A stretch of 64,000 nt of DNA from Chitinophagaceae bacterium 26-R-25 (GTDB taxonomy: Bacteria > Bacteroidota > Bacteroidia > Chitinophagales > Chitinophagaceae): assembly GCA_029906195.1 (NCBI GenBank), contig JARWSJ010000001.1, positions 2,418,001 through 2,482,000 on the forward strand. Direction: 5' to 3'. This document shows positions 1 to 9,302 of this stretch, piece after piece; position 1 is the first letter of the stretch; the number at the start of each line of letters is the position of its first letter. A program made the position numbers and the translations under genes. Under the pieces are notes generated by a model. It was given only the letters and a program-made list of their open reading frames with translations. It was not told the DNA's origin and ran no database searches.

Positions 1-76
1 CAAGGGGGATTCGCCGCACCTCCACGCTGCAACCATTTCCTCCTGAGATTCGACTATACACTTATACCTATACGCT

Positions 77-457
77 ATGTACCACATACCTTATAACATC
101 AATCTCAAAGCATTTTCGAGAAAATTACGCAACCATTCTACCGTGGGTGAAATTCTTCTTTGGATGCAGTTGCGTGCTGGACAGTTAAGAGGCTTTACCT
201 TCAACAGACAAAAACCTTTAGGCAATTACATTGTCGACTTTTACTGCAAGCCTCTAAAGTTGGTAATTGAAGTGGATGGCGGTTATCATTTTACACCGGA
301 ACAAAGAGTACGCGACCAACAAAGGCAACAAATTTTAGAATCAATGAACCTGCATTTCCTGCGTTTTCGTGACGAGGAAGTTAGAAACGATATGAACAAT
401 GTGATAAAAGCTATCGAACATTACATTAAGGCTTTTGAAGCAACGGATAATTATTAA
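77..457 (+). CDS. DUF559 (Vsr-like) endonuclease-fold protein
   Basis: A 126-residue protein with the DUF559 layout: an N-terminal ARKLRN-like stretch (here SRKLRNHSTVGEILLW), then GFTFNRQKPLGNYIVDFYC and the acidic core VIEVDGGYHF. The core D/E residues resemble the PD-(D/E)XK/Vsr nuclease fold. The length is usual for stand-alone DUF559 proteins, whose substrate is unknown. Its TAA stop is followed at once by a palindromic GGGCGAAT repeat. No methylase or other restriction partner is visible nearby, so a mismatch-repair or restriction role is not supported. Family assignment is confident, function is not. Confidence 0.8.
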   Translation: MYHIPYNINLKAFSRKLRNHSTVGEILLWMQLRAGQLRGFTFNRQKPLGNYIVDFYCKPLKLVIEVDGGYHFTPEQRVRDQQRQQILESMNLHFLRFRDEEVRNDMNNVIKAIEHYIKAFEATDNY

Positions 458-480
458 GGGCGAATGCGATTCGCCCCTAC
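458..480. repeat. REP-like palindrome, copy 1
   Basis: A 23-bp unit, GGGCGAAT-GCG-ATTCGCCC plus CCTAC overlap, with perfect 8-bp arms. It sits directly after the DUF559 stop codon. Identical copies are at 4778-4800 and 50089-50111. Confidence 0.85.
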
Positions 481-538
481 AAGCAACAAAGCCCTGGTGT
501 TACCCAGAGCTTTTGCCTCTCTCATGTATAAAACAAAC

Positions 539-1528
539 TTATTTTTTCATGTACATCACGTCTTTCACAAGCTGAATGGTACGTGGTACACTTGGTAGTG
601 CAAGGTCGATAAGGTTTGGTGCATAGTGTAAAGGAGCATCTGCACAAGTGATACGGCGAACAGGTGCATCCAGGTAATCAAAACCTTCTTTTTGTATGCG
701 ATAAGCCAATTCAGAAGAAACACCGCACATTGGCCATTGCTCTTCTACAATTACAAGGCGGTTTGTTTTTTTAACGCTTTCCAGAACTGTCATCCAGTCA
801 AGCGGACGGATGGTGCGCAAATCGATTACTTCTGCACTGATGCCTTCTTTTTCCAATTCAGCAGCAGCACCCATAGCAATTTTCATCATTTTGCTCCATG
901 ACACGATGGTTACATCACGACCCTGTTTTTTCACATCGGCTTTACCCAATGGAATGTAGTATTCTTCTTCAGGAACTTCACTTTTATCACCGTACATTAC
1001 TTCTGCTTCCATGAACATGATCGGATCTTCTTCGTAACGGATGGCTTGTTTCAACAAACCTTTGGCATCGTAACCATTGCTTGGTGAAACCACTTTCAAA
1101 CCGGGAATATTTGCGTAATAGCTTTCAAATGCTGTAGAGTGTTGTGCGCCCAACTGACCGGCAGAACCATTTGGTCCGCGGAAAACGATTGGACAAGAGA
1201 TTTGACCACCACTCATCGCCAGCATTTTAGACGCTGTATTTAAAATCTGATCCAATGCAAGAACGCCAAAGTTCCATGTCATGAACTCAACGATCGGGCG
1301 CAAACCGTTCTGTGCAGAACCTACGCTGATCGCAGCAAAACCCAATTCCGAAATAGGTGTATCGATTACTCTCTTAGCACCGAATTCAGCCAACATACCC
1401 TGGCTCACTTTATATGCGCCATTGTATTCAGCTACTTCTTCTCCCATTAAATATACACGCTCATCTCTTCTCATCTCTTCACTCATTGCTTCCCTAAGGG
1501 CTTCACGATATGCAATTGTTCTTGCCAT
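539..1528 (-). CDS. pdhB: Pyruvate dehydrogenase E1 component, beta subunit
   Basis: A 329-residue thiamine-diphosphate enzyme subunit that, with the alpha subunit, decarboxylates pyruvate and acetylates lipoyl-E2. The transketolase pyrimidine-binding domain spans about residues 4-180, with the GEEV motif near 29 that contacts the aminopyrimidine ring, and DTPISELGFAAISVG. The C-terminal transketolase domain (about 195-320) includes VIDLRTIRPLD and VIVEEQWP. Length and motifs match E1-beta throughout. The alpha subunit and E2/E3 are not adjacent, so this is a detached subunit gene, as often seen in Bacteroidota. A branched-chain oxoacid E1-beta is the main alternative. Confidence 0.9.
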   Translation of the reverse strand: MARTIAYREALREAMSEEMRRDERVYLMGEEVAEYNGAYKVSQGMLAEFGAKRVIDTPISELGFAAISVGSAQNGLRPIVEFMTWNFGVLALDQILNTASKMLAMSGGQISCPIVFRGPNGSAGQLGAQHSTAFESYYANIPGLKVVSPSNGYDAKGLLKQAIRYEEDPIMFMEAEVMYGDKSEVPEEEYYIPLGKADVKKQGRDVTIVSWSKMMKIAMGAAAELEKEGISAEVIDLRTIRPLDWMTVLESVKKTNRLVIVEEQWPMCGVSSELAYRIQKEGFDYLDAPVRRITCADAPLHYAPNLIDLALPSVPRTIQLVKDVMYMKK

Positions 1529-1587
1529 TGTTTATTGTATTTAAAAAGACGGGCAAAAATATTGGATGTGCGGCAGATAAACAAAAG

Positions 1588-1810
1588 GAATTAGGAGCTA
1601 GGAATTAGGAGGTTGAAAGTCGAACACCTGATATTATTTTATAATATTTATTACGATTGAGTGTTATAGAAATCAAGTGATTACAGGTTTTCAGGTAAAA
1701 ATCAACCCGATCTACCTCATAATACACCTTAGCCCCTATCCAAAAACAAAAAAAGAGACGCCATCACAGCGTCCCTCTAATTCCTAATTTCTTATTCCTA
1801 ATTCCTAATT
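1588..1810. repeat. Paired inverted word repeat (AATTAGGA family)
   Basis: The left arm (1588-1611) repeats GGAATTAGGA and the right arm (1778-1810) repeats TAATTCCTAATT in inverted orientation. The right arm contains the TAG stop of the neighbouring esterase gene. A terminator-like hairpin lies inside the loop. Confidence 0.8.
1748..1777 (-). terminator. Intrinsic terminator of the mannan locus
   Basis: Read on the minus strand this is a GGGACGC / GCGTCTC stem with a 7-nt loop, followed by seven T residues. It lies about 30 nt past the stop of the last minus-strand gene of the mannan cluster, so it probably ends that transcript. Confidence 0.7.
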
Positions 1811-3766
1811 GACCTTATATTTCACTTCCGCTGTAATTGCCTTCCAGTCATCTGTACGGAATGGGGCAGCCGGAAATCCTTCTTTATTGAAAAGATTTCC
1901 GTCGCTCGCGTCATCCGCCCAGTTGTAGCGAACGGCAACAGGATTGGAAATAACATCTTGCCAAACAATTATTTTATCTCCCCGAATAATGGCTTGTGCA
2001 TAATGGAATTGCTGATCCGGGCCGGCAATTTCAAAACCTTTTACATAGCCATATTTATCTTTTACGTAAAGACCACTGCCGGTATGGGTGTACGATACCA
2101 CAGCTTTTCCATTCTCTACTTTTACTGATTGAAATACAGGCCCTTCATATTCGCCTTCAATATCGTAAGTGTCATGCAAAGCAATCGCAGCAAGGCGTTT
2201 ACCCACGTCCTGTTTATTTTTCGGGTGAATATCCCCAGGCTCGCCAATATCAGTGGTAATGGACATTCCTGTATTTGGCAAGGCAAGCGTCATGGCTTGT
2301 GCTTCACGCAACTCGGCCCATGTGCTTCCGTTTTTACTGGTGCCGTTGGCAGAATTATACGTTGCCAGTTGCACGAAATAGAAAGGGAAATTGCCCTCAT
2401 TCCAGCGCTGTCTCCAGTCGCTGATCATTAAAGGAAATGCTTTTCTATATTGGTATGCACGGCTTGCATTGCTTTCGCCCTGGTACCAAATCGCGCCTTT
2501 GATGCCATACGGAATGATCGGATTGATCATTGCATTGTACAGCAATGTAGGATAATCATTGGGACCCGCTGTTGGGTTTCCGTTGATCAGGCCTTCAATC
2601 TGGAACTTCCATGGGCCGGCAAGAGAAAGCACCTTACTTCCAACAGTCAATTTTACAAACTCTGCATCACCATAAATTCCACCGCCGCCTCCGGTATCCT
2701 GGACTCTTACAGCGATTACATTTTTACCTGCTTTCAAAACACCTGCAGGAATATTGTAAACACGTTTTACATTATAACCATTCAACCCTCCTATCGCAGT
2801 GCCATTCACATAAGTTGCATCTGCGTCGTCAATCATGCCCAGTTCAATCTCTGCCGGTTTGCCTGCATCTTCAGCTGCAATGTCAATTGTTTTACGAAAC
2901 CAAACGATACCGTCAAAGTCCGGTAGTTGTTGGGTTTCCCAGAGCGCGGGAATTTTCATGTCCGGCCATTTTGCATCATTGTAGTCGGCATTTTTCCATG
3001 CAGCTACAGTGTTAGCATCTGGTATACTACCTTGCAAAGCAGTTATTTTGCTTTGCAATTCGGCTTTCTTAATTTGACCAATCGAATCCGTATTGATGTG
3101 CGGATAAGCGCTGATCATATTTTTGAACTCATCGCTATTTTGAAAAGCTTCACGACTTGTCCAGGTTTCAACTTCTGTTCCGCCCCAGGAAGTGTGGATC
3201 AAACCGATTGGCACATGTAGTTTATTGTAAAGATCTCTTGCGAAAAAATATCCCACTGCAGTAAAGTCTTTAACATTGTCTGATGTTGCCGCTTTCCAGT
3301 CCGCCGGATGTTTAAGATCTTCCAAAGGCAGGCCAGACAAGTCTTTCACTACTTCTATCTGTCGGATCTGTGGGTAGTTTGCCGATGAAATTTCATTTAC
3401 TGCATTCTTAGTGTCTCTTACATGAAACTCCATGTTTGACTGACCCGAACACACCCAAACCTCACCCACAAGCACATCTGTAAAAGTCACGGTGTTCTTT
3501 CCCTTTACCACAAGTGTGTAAGGACCACCGGCTGCTTCAGCGTCCAAAGCAATTTTCCATTTGCCGTCTTTACCAGCTTTAACAGTTTTTGTCTGTTTGT
3601 TGAACTGAATGGTGACCTTCTCATTCTTATCTGCCCAACCCCAAACAGGAATAGCCTGATTGCGTTGCAGCACCATTTGGTTGCCAAATACTTTCGGCAA
3701 CGTCACGTTTGAAAAGCCCGCCATTGCAGTGAATAGCGCCAGCGCTGAAAGGGATAATCTTCTCAT
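1805..3766 (-). CDS. Sialate O-acetylesterase-type carbohydrate acetylesterase
   Basis: A 653-residue secreted SGNH esterase. After a signal peptide (residues 1-18) comes a beta-rich domain, then the catalytic block SGQSNMEF (nucleophile Ser about 110). A GH2-like sugar-binding jelly roll is inserted at roughly 250-390, followed by WYQGESN and a late DIHPKNK segment that can supply the Asp/His pair. The family removes O-acetyl groups from sialic acids and also from plant polysaccharides. As the last gene of a mannan cluster it more likely de-acetylates glucomannan oligosaccharides, which is inference. Its final codons AAT-TAG lie inside a word repeat. Confidence 0.85.
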   Translation of the reverse strand: MRRLSLSALALFTAMAGFSNVTLPKVFGNQMVLQRNQAIPVWGWADKNEKVTIQFNKQTKTVKAGKDGKWKIALDAEAAGGPYTLVVKGKNTVTFTDVLVGEVWVCSGQSNMEFHVRDTKNAVNEISSANYPQIRQIEVVKDLSGLPLEDLKHPADWKAATSDNVKDFTAVGYFFARDLYNKLHVPIGLIHTSWGGTEVETWTSREAFQNSDEFKNMISAYPHINTDSIGQIKKAELQSKITALQGSIPDANTVAAWKNADYNDAKWPDMKIPALWETQQLPDFDGIVWFRKTIDIAAEDAGKPAEIELGMIDDADATYVNGTAIGGLNGYNVKRVYNIPAGVLKAGKNVIAVRVQDTGGGGGIYGDAEFVKLTVGSKVLSLAGPWKFQIEGLINGNPTAGPNDYPTLLYNAMINPIIPYGIKGAIWYQGESNASRAYQYRKAFPLMISDWRQRWNEGNFPFYFVQLATYNSANGTSKNGSTWAELREAQAMTLALPNTGMSITTDIGEPGDIHPKNKQDVGKRLAAIALHDTYDIEGEYEGPVFQSVKVENGKAVVSYTHTGSGLYVKDKYGYVKGFEIAGPDQQFHYAQAIIRGDKIIVWQDVISNPVAVRYNWADDASDGNLFNKEGFPAAPFRTDDWKAITAEVKYKVN

Positions 3767-3845
3767 ATAGGTTGTTGTTGAGGTAAAAAGTCAAAATTCA
3801 AAATTCAAAAAGTACTTGAGGTTCGAACTTTTTACTTTTAAATTT

Positions 3846-4517
3846 TTAATTTTTACTTAATTCACTCCACATTTTGTCCGCCACCAACACATTTCCTTTA
3901 TCATTCAAATGCACGCCATCTACCGTTAAAATGCCTTTGGAACTGTCTTGTGGATTATTGTCTTTATTGTATTGTGTAAACACTTTGCGCAGATCGATAA
4001 CCGGCACTTTGAATTCGTTGGCAACTTTGCGAATGCTTGCGCTGTATTTGTCAAGGTCACTGTCCTGGTTGTTTTCACCGTTTTTCTTTTCACCTATTAC
4101 CGCCGGGGTGCAAACGATTACTCGTGCACCTATGGCTTGAATTTTCCTGATGAGTGCCTGATAAAATTTTTCGAACTTATCCTGGTCGGTTCCAGTGCCG
4201 TAGCTGGCTTTGTGCCAAACATCGTTGACTCCAATGTAGATGAAAACAACATCAGGTTTTTTTGCAAGAACATCATCATCCAAACGCAAATAAAGATCGT
4301 ACACTTTGTTGCCACCAATGCCCGCTCCGATCAATTCGTACTGATCCTGCAGATTGCCTTGATTGATGGTATTTTGAATGAGATCAATATAGCCGCCTTT
4401 ATTGGCGCCCTGCTGAGTGATGGAATCTCCAAAGAAGATAACCTTCTTTTTCTTTTGAATTACGGACATAGATGCACAAAGAATGAGCAATGCAGCAATG
4501 GCAAGTACTTTTTTCAT
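3846..4517 (-). CDS. Secreted SGNH/GDSL hydrolase (acylhydrolase)
   Basis: A 223-residue protein with an N-terminal signal segment. All four SGNH blocks are visible: FFGDSIT (Ser 32), GIGGNKVYDL, YIGVNDVW and DGVHLND, with the catalytic Asp and His. This matches the single-domain GDSL lipase/acetylesterase family (rhamnogalacturonan acetylesterase/TesA-like). It lies 79 nt downstream of the larger esterase in the cluster on the same strand and upstream in transcription order, so de-acetylation of mannan fragments is plausible. The actual acyl substrate cannot be read from the sequence. Confidence 0.85.
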   Translation of the reverse strand: MKKVLAIAALLILCASMSVIQKKKKVIFFGDSITQQGANKGGYIDLIQNTINQGNLQDQYELIGAGIGGNKVYDLYLRLDDDVLAKKPDVVFIYIGVNDVWHKASYGTGTDQDKFEKFYQALIRKIQAIGARVIVCTPAVIGEKKNGENNQDSDLDKYSASIRKVANEFKVPVIDLRKVFTQYNKDNNPQDSSKGILTVDGVHLNDKGNVLVADKMWSELSKN

Positions 4518-4777
4518 ACGTGTGTTTGTTGGCCAGTTAAGGATTTTTAAAATTAAGAGAAAGTGGGATAAAAAGAACGGCGAGGATTAGATTATTAAGC
4601 TTCTTTTCGGGAAAGTTCCCCGAGACAAAGCAGCAGCAACAGATTCAATGCGTTTTCCAACATTTTGCGGGTTTGCGGGTACGCTAAAAAAATACAGTGG
4701 TTGGATAAAATCGGGATGGGGTAAGAAAATTGGCCGTGCAAATTGCCGAACATATACGAGTTGGCTTCGCGGGAACA

Positions 4778-4800
4778 GGGCGAATGCGATTCGCCCCTAC
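4778..4800. repeat. REP-like palindrome, copy 2
   Basis: Identical to the 458-480 unit. Its final CTA is the complement of the TAG stop of the 2-epimerase gene, so the repeat supplies that stop codon. Confidence 0.85.
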
Positions 4801-5975
4801 GGCAACCTTTTTACCAACTCCAAACACGCCCTGCCATTGTGATACGGGCATTTCCATAAACCGGCCTTATCTTCATTTGGCATTATGCTATAATCTTCTC
4901 TTACGCCCCAGAACCATTCGCCGTTTTTCGTGTCCAAAATATATTGCTTTGTAAACTGCCAGCTACCCATCGAACGTTGAATATATTTTTCATTGCCGCT
5001 TACTTGTGCTGCATTGAAAAACCCCACCATTGCCTCCGCCTGGGGCCACCAATGTTTCTCTTTTACCAGGTGATTGTTCTCTATTTCATACCACAAGCCT
5101 CCGTCTTTATCCAAGCCTTCGGCAGCAGCATCTGCCATCTTGATGGCGTTTATTTTCATTTTGCCGATCCACTCTTCATCACCAATCGCTTCTGCCGCCT
5201 CCAATAACAACCACGCGGCTTCAATGTCATGTCCGTAGGAAATAATTTGTCCCCTTGTGTTCCAGTCTTCGTCGAAAAATAGTTTGAGGTGATGTGTTTG
5301 TTGATTAATGATGTGCCCATCAAAAACGCTTAGCAGGTTATGAATGCTCTGTTTAACAGCTGACGCTTGTTCAACCCGATACAAATTCGTGTACGCTTCC
5401 AACACGTGCAAATGCGTGTTCATCGTTTTCTTCTCATTTGCATCCTTCTCACTTAAACGCAGATCAGCAATGGGTTTCCAGTCTTTGGTAAATGCTTCAA
5501 AATAGCCGCCTTTTACAGGATCGTAACTGTATTTTTCAATGGCATTGTATAAATCAATTGCCATTTGTTTCACCTCCGGCAAATGAGACGCACGATAGTA
5601 TTCGCTTGCAGCATACAATGCAAACGACAACGCGTAGATCTGCTTTTTTGTATCAAGCGGCTGACCGGAATAATCTACCGTCCAGTACACGCCACCATTT
5701 TCCTTGTCAATAAAATGTTTTGCGATGTAGTCAAACGCTCTTGCCGCAACTTCGAGGTATTTTTTTTCTTTTGTAAAATTAAACGCAGCAGCGAATGTCC
5801 AGAGAATGCGGGCATTTAACACAGAGCCCTTCGGTGCCTTATTGTCAACCTTATTTTCATTATCGATCTTTCCGTAAAAACCGTCAGATTCTTCATCTAT
5901 CGTATGGTCGATCCAATATTGAAGAATATTATCTAGCTCTACGGCCAGCTCGTTTTTGTATTGCGTAAGATTCAT
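4797..5975 (-). CDS. Cellobiose/mannobiose 2-epimerase (AGE family)
   Basis: A 392-residue cytoplasmic (alpha/alpha)6-barrel epimerase. It would convert 4-O-beta-mannosyl-mannose to 4-O-beta-mannosyl-glucose. Family signatures include NTHLHVLEAYTNLYR, SYGHDIEAAWLLLEAA and HWWPQAEAMVGF, which carry the conserved His and Trp/Glu active-site residues. Length fits cellobiose 2-epimerases (about 390-410). The stop is 3 nt from the GH130 gene start region, so the two are co-transcribed. GH130 uses the epimerase product, as in the characterised Bacteroides fragilis mannan pathway. N-acylglucosamine 2-epimerase is the alternative name but fits the context less well. Confidence 0.9.
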   Translation of the reverse strand: MNLTQYKNELAVELDNILQYWIDHTIDEESDGFYGKIDNENKVDNKAPKGSVLNARILWTFAAAFNFTKEKKYLEVAARAFDYIAKHFIDKENGGVYWTVDYSGQPLDTKKQIYALSFALYAASEYYRASHLPEVKQMAIDLYNAIEKYSYDPVKGGYFEAFTKDWKPIADLRLSEKDANEKKTMNTHLHVLEAYTNLYRVEQASAVKQSIHNLLSVFDGHIINQQTHHLKLFFDEDWNTRGQIISYGHDIEAAWLLLEAAEAIGDEEWIGKMKINAIKMADAAAEGLDKDGGLWYEIENNHLVKEKHWWPQAEAMVGFFNAAQVSGNEKYIQRSMGSWQFTKQYILDTKNGEWFWGVREDYSIMPNEDKAGLWKCPYHNGRACLELVKRLP

Positions 5976-5978
5976 TGT

Positions 5979-7166
5979 TTACGTGGTGGCGAATCGTTTT
6001 ACCAAAGCCTTGTTTTTTTCAATAATACCTATCAATGTATTCACGGAAGTTGCAGAACGCAGACCATCCGGCGCTGTGTTCATTACATAATCGAGCAATT
6101 GACCAAGCGACGATTCTGCCACATGCATGCGTGTATCTGAGGACGCATAGTAAATCAACACACGGCCATCGTCATCCAGTATCCAGCCATTGCTAAAAAC
6201 AACATTCGACACATCTCCTACTCTTTCCTCGCCATCTGGTGCTATAAAATATCCAGCAGGTTTGTACGTAACTTTAGTAATTTCGTTTAAATCTGTCATG
6301 AACACATACAGCACGTAACGCAGTCCTGCCGCGGTGTGGCGAACGCCATGCGCAAGGTGCAACCAACCATATTTTGTTTTGATCGGCGCCGGCCCCAGGC
6401 CGTTTTTCGCTTCGTACACCGTGTGATAAACTTTCTTATCGATCACCATTTCTTCCTTCACTTCTGCATTTTCAATGCTGCCACTTAAGCCAAACCCAAT
6501 GCCACCACCATTTCCGGCTTCTATGAAACTATCTTGCGGGCGGGTATAAAAAGCATATTTGCCATTCACAAATTCAGGATGCAATACAACATTTCGTTGC
6601 TGCGGAGACGGTGTTTTTAAATCAGCCAATCTTTCCCATTTCTTCAAATCCTTTGTGCGTACGATACCGCACTGCGCTATTGCGGCAGATTGGTCGCCGG
6701 GCTTTGCAGCAGGGTCACGGCGCTCTGTACAGAACAAGCCATAGATCCACCCGTCTTCATGTTGAACCAGTCGGATATCATAAATATTGGTATCTGGATT
6801 TTCAGTTTCCGGTATCACCACCGGATAATCCCAAAACACAAAATTGTCAATGCCATTCTCGCTTTCCGCCACGGCAAAAAATGATTTTCGGTCCAGGCCT
6901 TCCACTCTCGCAACGATGTAATATTTTTCATCAAGCTTGATCGCGCCGGCATTCAAAACAGCGTTGATACCAAAACGCTCCATCAGATAAGGATTGCTTT
7001 GTTCATTCAAATCATAGCGCCAGAATACTGGAGCGTGTGCGGCCGTTAATATGGGATAACGGTAGCGATGATATACACCATTGCTTTCTTCCACGATTTC
7101 ATTACTTCGGTGAATCAATCTGTCGTATGCTGTTTGCAGCATGTTGAACCTTTTTTCGAATTCCAT
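5979..7166 (-). CDS. GH130 4-O-beta-mannosyl-glucose phosphorylase
   Basis: A 395-residue cytoplasmic phosphorylase of GH130, probably subfamily 1. It would cleave mannosyl-beta-1,4-glucose with phosphate to mannose-1-phosphate and glucose. Visible landmarks are NAGAIKLDEKYYIVARVEG, the TNIYDIRLV segment with the proton-donor Asp, HPEFVNGKYAFYTRPQ, and YYASSDTRMHVAES near the end. I start it at the ATG at 7166, since the upstream in-frame codon (7175) is GTG. It lies 3 nt from the 2-epimerase, which makes its substrate. Confidence 0.92.
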   Translation of the reverse strand: MEFEKRFNMLQTAYDRLIHRSNEIVEESNGVYHRYRYPILTAAHAPVFWRYDLNEQSNPYLMERFGINAVLNAGAIKLDEKYYIVARVEGLDRKSFFAVAESENGIDNFVFWDYPVVIPETENPDTNIYDIRLVQHEDGWIYGLFCTERRDPAAKPGDQSAAIAQCGIVRTKDLKKWERLADLKTPSPQQRNVVLHPEFVNGKYAFYTRPQDSFIEAGNGGGIGFGLSGSIENAEVKEEMVIDKKVYHTVYEAKNGLGPAPIKTKYGWLHLAHGVRHTAAGLRYVLYVFMTDLNEITKVTYKPAGYFIAPDGEERVGDVSNVVFSNGWILDDDGRVLIYYASSDTRMHVAESSLGQLLDYVMNTAPDGLRSATSVNTLIGIIEKNKALVKRFATT

Positions 7167-7212
7167 ATACTTCACTTTTTCTGTTTATTTTCTGCAGAAC
7201 CGGAGGGTTCAA

Positions 7213-7362
7213 TTAGGAATTAGGAATTAGAAATTAGAAATTCTTTAAAGTCGAATAATCCCGATTATATTTATCATCTTGAATTGGCAATTAAAAACAA
7301 GACAAACGCCAACTTTTTCACGATCGTCTAATTCCTAATTCCTAATTTCTAATTCCTAATTC
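7213..7362. repeat. Paired inverted word repeat (AATTAGGA family)
   Basis: AATTAGGAATTAGG words at 7213-7240 pair with CTAATTCCTAATT words at 7328-7362. The second arm includes the TAG stop of the symporter gene. The loop holds about 90 nt with no ORF or clear site. Confidence 0.8.
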
Positions 7363-9188
7363 TCCAACCTATCCCACCACGTTCTTTTCAAAATCAATAC
7401 GATAATTCCAAGCACCGCTACCGTTATCATCAGCGGTAGTTTTAACCACAACACAACGTACATTGGCAATATCGTTAAGCAACACTGGGCAATGATTCCC
7501 AACACAACGTTGAACATGTCCAGCTTGAATCTTTTGTTTGGTTCAAAGGTGGGGTCTTCGGCTACGACCTTGTCGTGAATAGGTTTCCAGAAGCCCCATG
7601 GTCTTACTGTTTTATAAAAACTTTTCAAAACCGCTTCATCCGTTGGTGGCGCGGCGTAAGTTCCTGCAATGCTTCCGACAATGGATATCAGGAACAACAA
7701 TGGCCAGTAGTACAGCGGTAGCGTATCGGGAAACAATCGGGGAAATATCAATGCCGCCGCAATACCACTTATCATTCCCCAAAAGAAACCACTTGCATTG
7801 AACCGCCACCAGTACCATTTAAAAACATTTGCAGCAATGTAGCCTCCATACAGTGCGCCAACGATCCATTGCAACACGCTGTTCACATCCTTCGCAAAAA
7901 AACCAAGCACCACACCAATCGCTACCACTACAATGCCTACGATATAGTTAACCGTTATGATCTTTTTTGTTTTCGCATGCGGATCAATGTACTTAATGTA
8001 AATGTCGTTTACGATGTAAGCCTGGGCCGCATTTAAGGTGCCTGAAAATGTTCCCATAAAAGCACCGAGCAATCCTGTCAGCACCAAACCCATTATGCCC
8101 ACCGGCAAAAATGTATTAATGGTTGCAGGCAGTATTCTTTCAAAGTCAGTGCCATCAGTGCCTGCAAGATCAAGCTGGTTGTAATACAGCAATGCCAGTA
8201 CAGTCAGGCCAATGATCATCGAGTATCGGACAGGCAACAAAATGATAGACACAAATCCTGTCATCTTACTAGCTTCTTTTGGCGAACGGGTGGACAACAC
8301 TTTCTGCATGTCATAGTTAGGTGCAGGCCCCGCAAGGCTTGCAAACACGCCCTTGAACAACATCATCATGAAGAAAATACCAAACAGCCCGTATTGATCG
8401 TCTGCTATTTTTTTTGTTGCCGCAGGCACAATGTTATCCCACTTCAGATCAAGGTTCCAGCCGAAGAACGGACTTGTCCATCCATGTGGAATGCTCAGGT
8501 GCGTACCATCTTTATACAAGTGAATCATTGCTATTACGCCGATCGATAAACAAGCGACAGTCATGATCACATACTTGATCACGTCTCCCAATACAATGCT
8601 GTGCATACCACCAAGAATGGAGTAAAACATTGCAAAGAGCGTAAAAACAATTCCGTAAAAATGCGGCACGTATTGTGGCGCTACATCAAACGGAACATAT
8701 GCTTTCACATACTGCCAGGGAACAAATATTTCAATGAACTTTCCTAATCCTATAAACCCGTAAGCAAGAAAACCGAAACAACTCAGCAGGGCAAAAGCCA
8801 CTACTACATTATGCGAACCACGAATGCCTCTGCCAACAGACCCGAAACGTGTTTTCAACCACGCTGCGCCTGTATCTGCATTCGAACGCCGCAGCCATTT
8901 ACTTAAGAACATCATCATGAACACCTGGTTGAAAACCGGCCACAGCCAAGGGATCCAGATGCTTTTCATGCCGTAGATAAAACAAAGAGCAACCATCCAC
9001 ATGGTGCCGCTGATGTCGAACATATCGCTGGCGTCACTCAAACCCAACATATACCAAGGAAGCGATTTCCCCCCTAGTAAATAGCTTTCTTTATTCTGTC
9101 TTGCTTTTTTTCGTAACACCCACCCTATAACTACCATCGTTATGAGGTACGCGATAACAATGGCAACGTCAATCGTTTGTAAATGCAT
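7356..9188 (-). CDS. Sodium:solute symporter, probable mannobiose/mannose transporter
   Basis: A 610-residue inner-membrane protein of the SSS family with about 14 hydrophobic segments. Recognisable parts are the N-terminal MVVIGWVLRKKARQNKESYLLGGKSLPWY, the region around GLSDASDMFDISG (sodium-site region), and GGYIAANVFKWYWWRF. It sits between the mannanases and the intracellular phosphorylase/epimerase genes. In the B. fragilis mannan pathway a symporter in the same position imports beta-1,4-mannobiose. That substrate is inferred from context. The C-terminal extension of about 60 residues carries extra membrane segments, as in other long SSS members. Confidence 0.88.
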   Translation of the reverse strand: MHLQTIDVAIVIAYLITMVVIGWVLRKKARQNKESYLLGGKSLPWYMLGLSDASDMFDISGTMWMVALCFIYGMKSIWIPWLWPVFNQVFMMMFLSKWLRRSNADTGAAWLKTRFGSVGRGIRGSHNVVVAFALLSCFGFLAYGFIGLGKFIEIFVPWQYVKAYVPFDVAPQYVPHFYGIVFTLFAMFYSILGGMHSIVLGDVIKYVIMTVACLSIGVIAMIHLYKDGTHLSIPHGWTSPFFGWNLDLKWDNIVPAATKKIADDQYGLFGIFFMMMLFKGVFASLAGPAPNYDMQKVLSTRSPKEASKMTGFVSIILLPVRYSMIIGLTVLALLYYNQLDLAGTDGTDFERILPATINTFLPVGIMGLVLTGLLGAFMGTFSGTLNAAQAYIVNDIYIKYIDPHAKTKKIITVNYIVGIVVVAIGVVLGFFAKDVNSVLQWIVGALYGGYIAANVFKWYWWRFNASGFFWGMISGIAAALIFPRLFPDTLPLYYWPLLFLISIVGSIAGTYAAPPTDEAVLKSFYKTVRPWGFWKPIHDKVVAEDPTFEPNKRFKLDMFNVVLGIIAQCCLTILPMYVVLWLKLPLMITVAVLGIIVLILKRTWWDRLEN

Positions 9189-9189
9189 G

Positions 9190-9302
9190 GTTTCAATTAA
9201 GAATTAGGAATTAGGAATTAAGAATTTTTTCTAAATTAATACTCAGATCGTTAACTGAGACATTCTTAATTTTCAACTTTCAATTTTCAATTTTCAATTC
9301 TT
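9190..9302. repeat. Mixed word repeat between symporter and GH26 genes
   Basis: AATTAAGAATTAGG words (9192-9222) face TTTTCAATTTTCAATTCTTAATT (9270-9302). The outer TTCTTAATT parts pair, while the inner words belong to two different families. The second arm supplies the TAA stop of GH26. Confidence 0.7.

Noticed and set aside
77-457. A restriction or anti-phage system around the DUF559 gene
   Set aside because: No methylase, helicase or other partner gene is adjacent.
2450-2926. Plus-strand frame of 158 codons within the sialate esterase gene
   Set aside because: The minus-strand gene has clear motifs through this region; the frame is a shadow.
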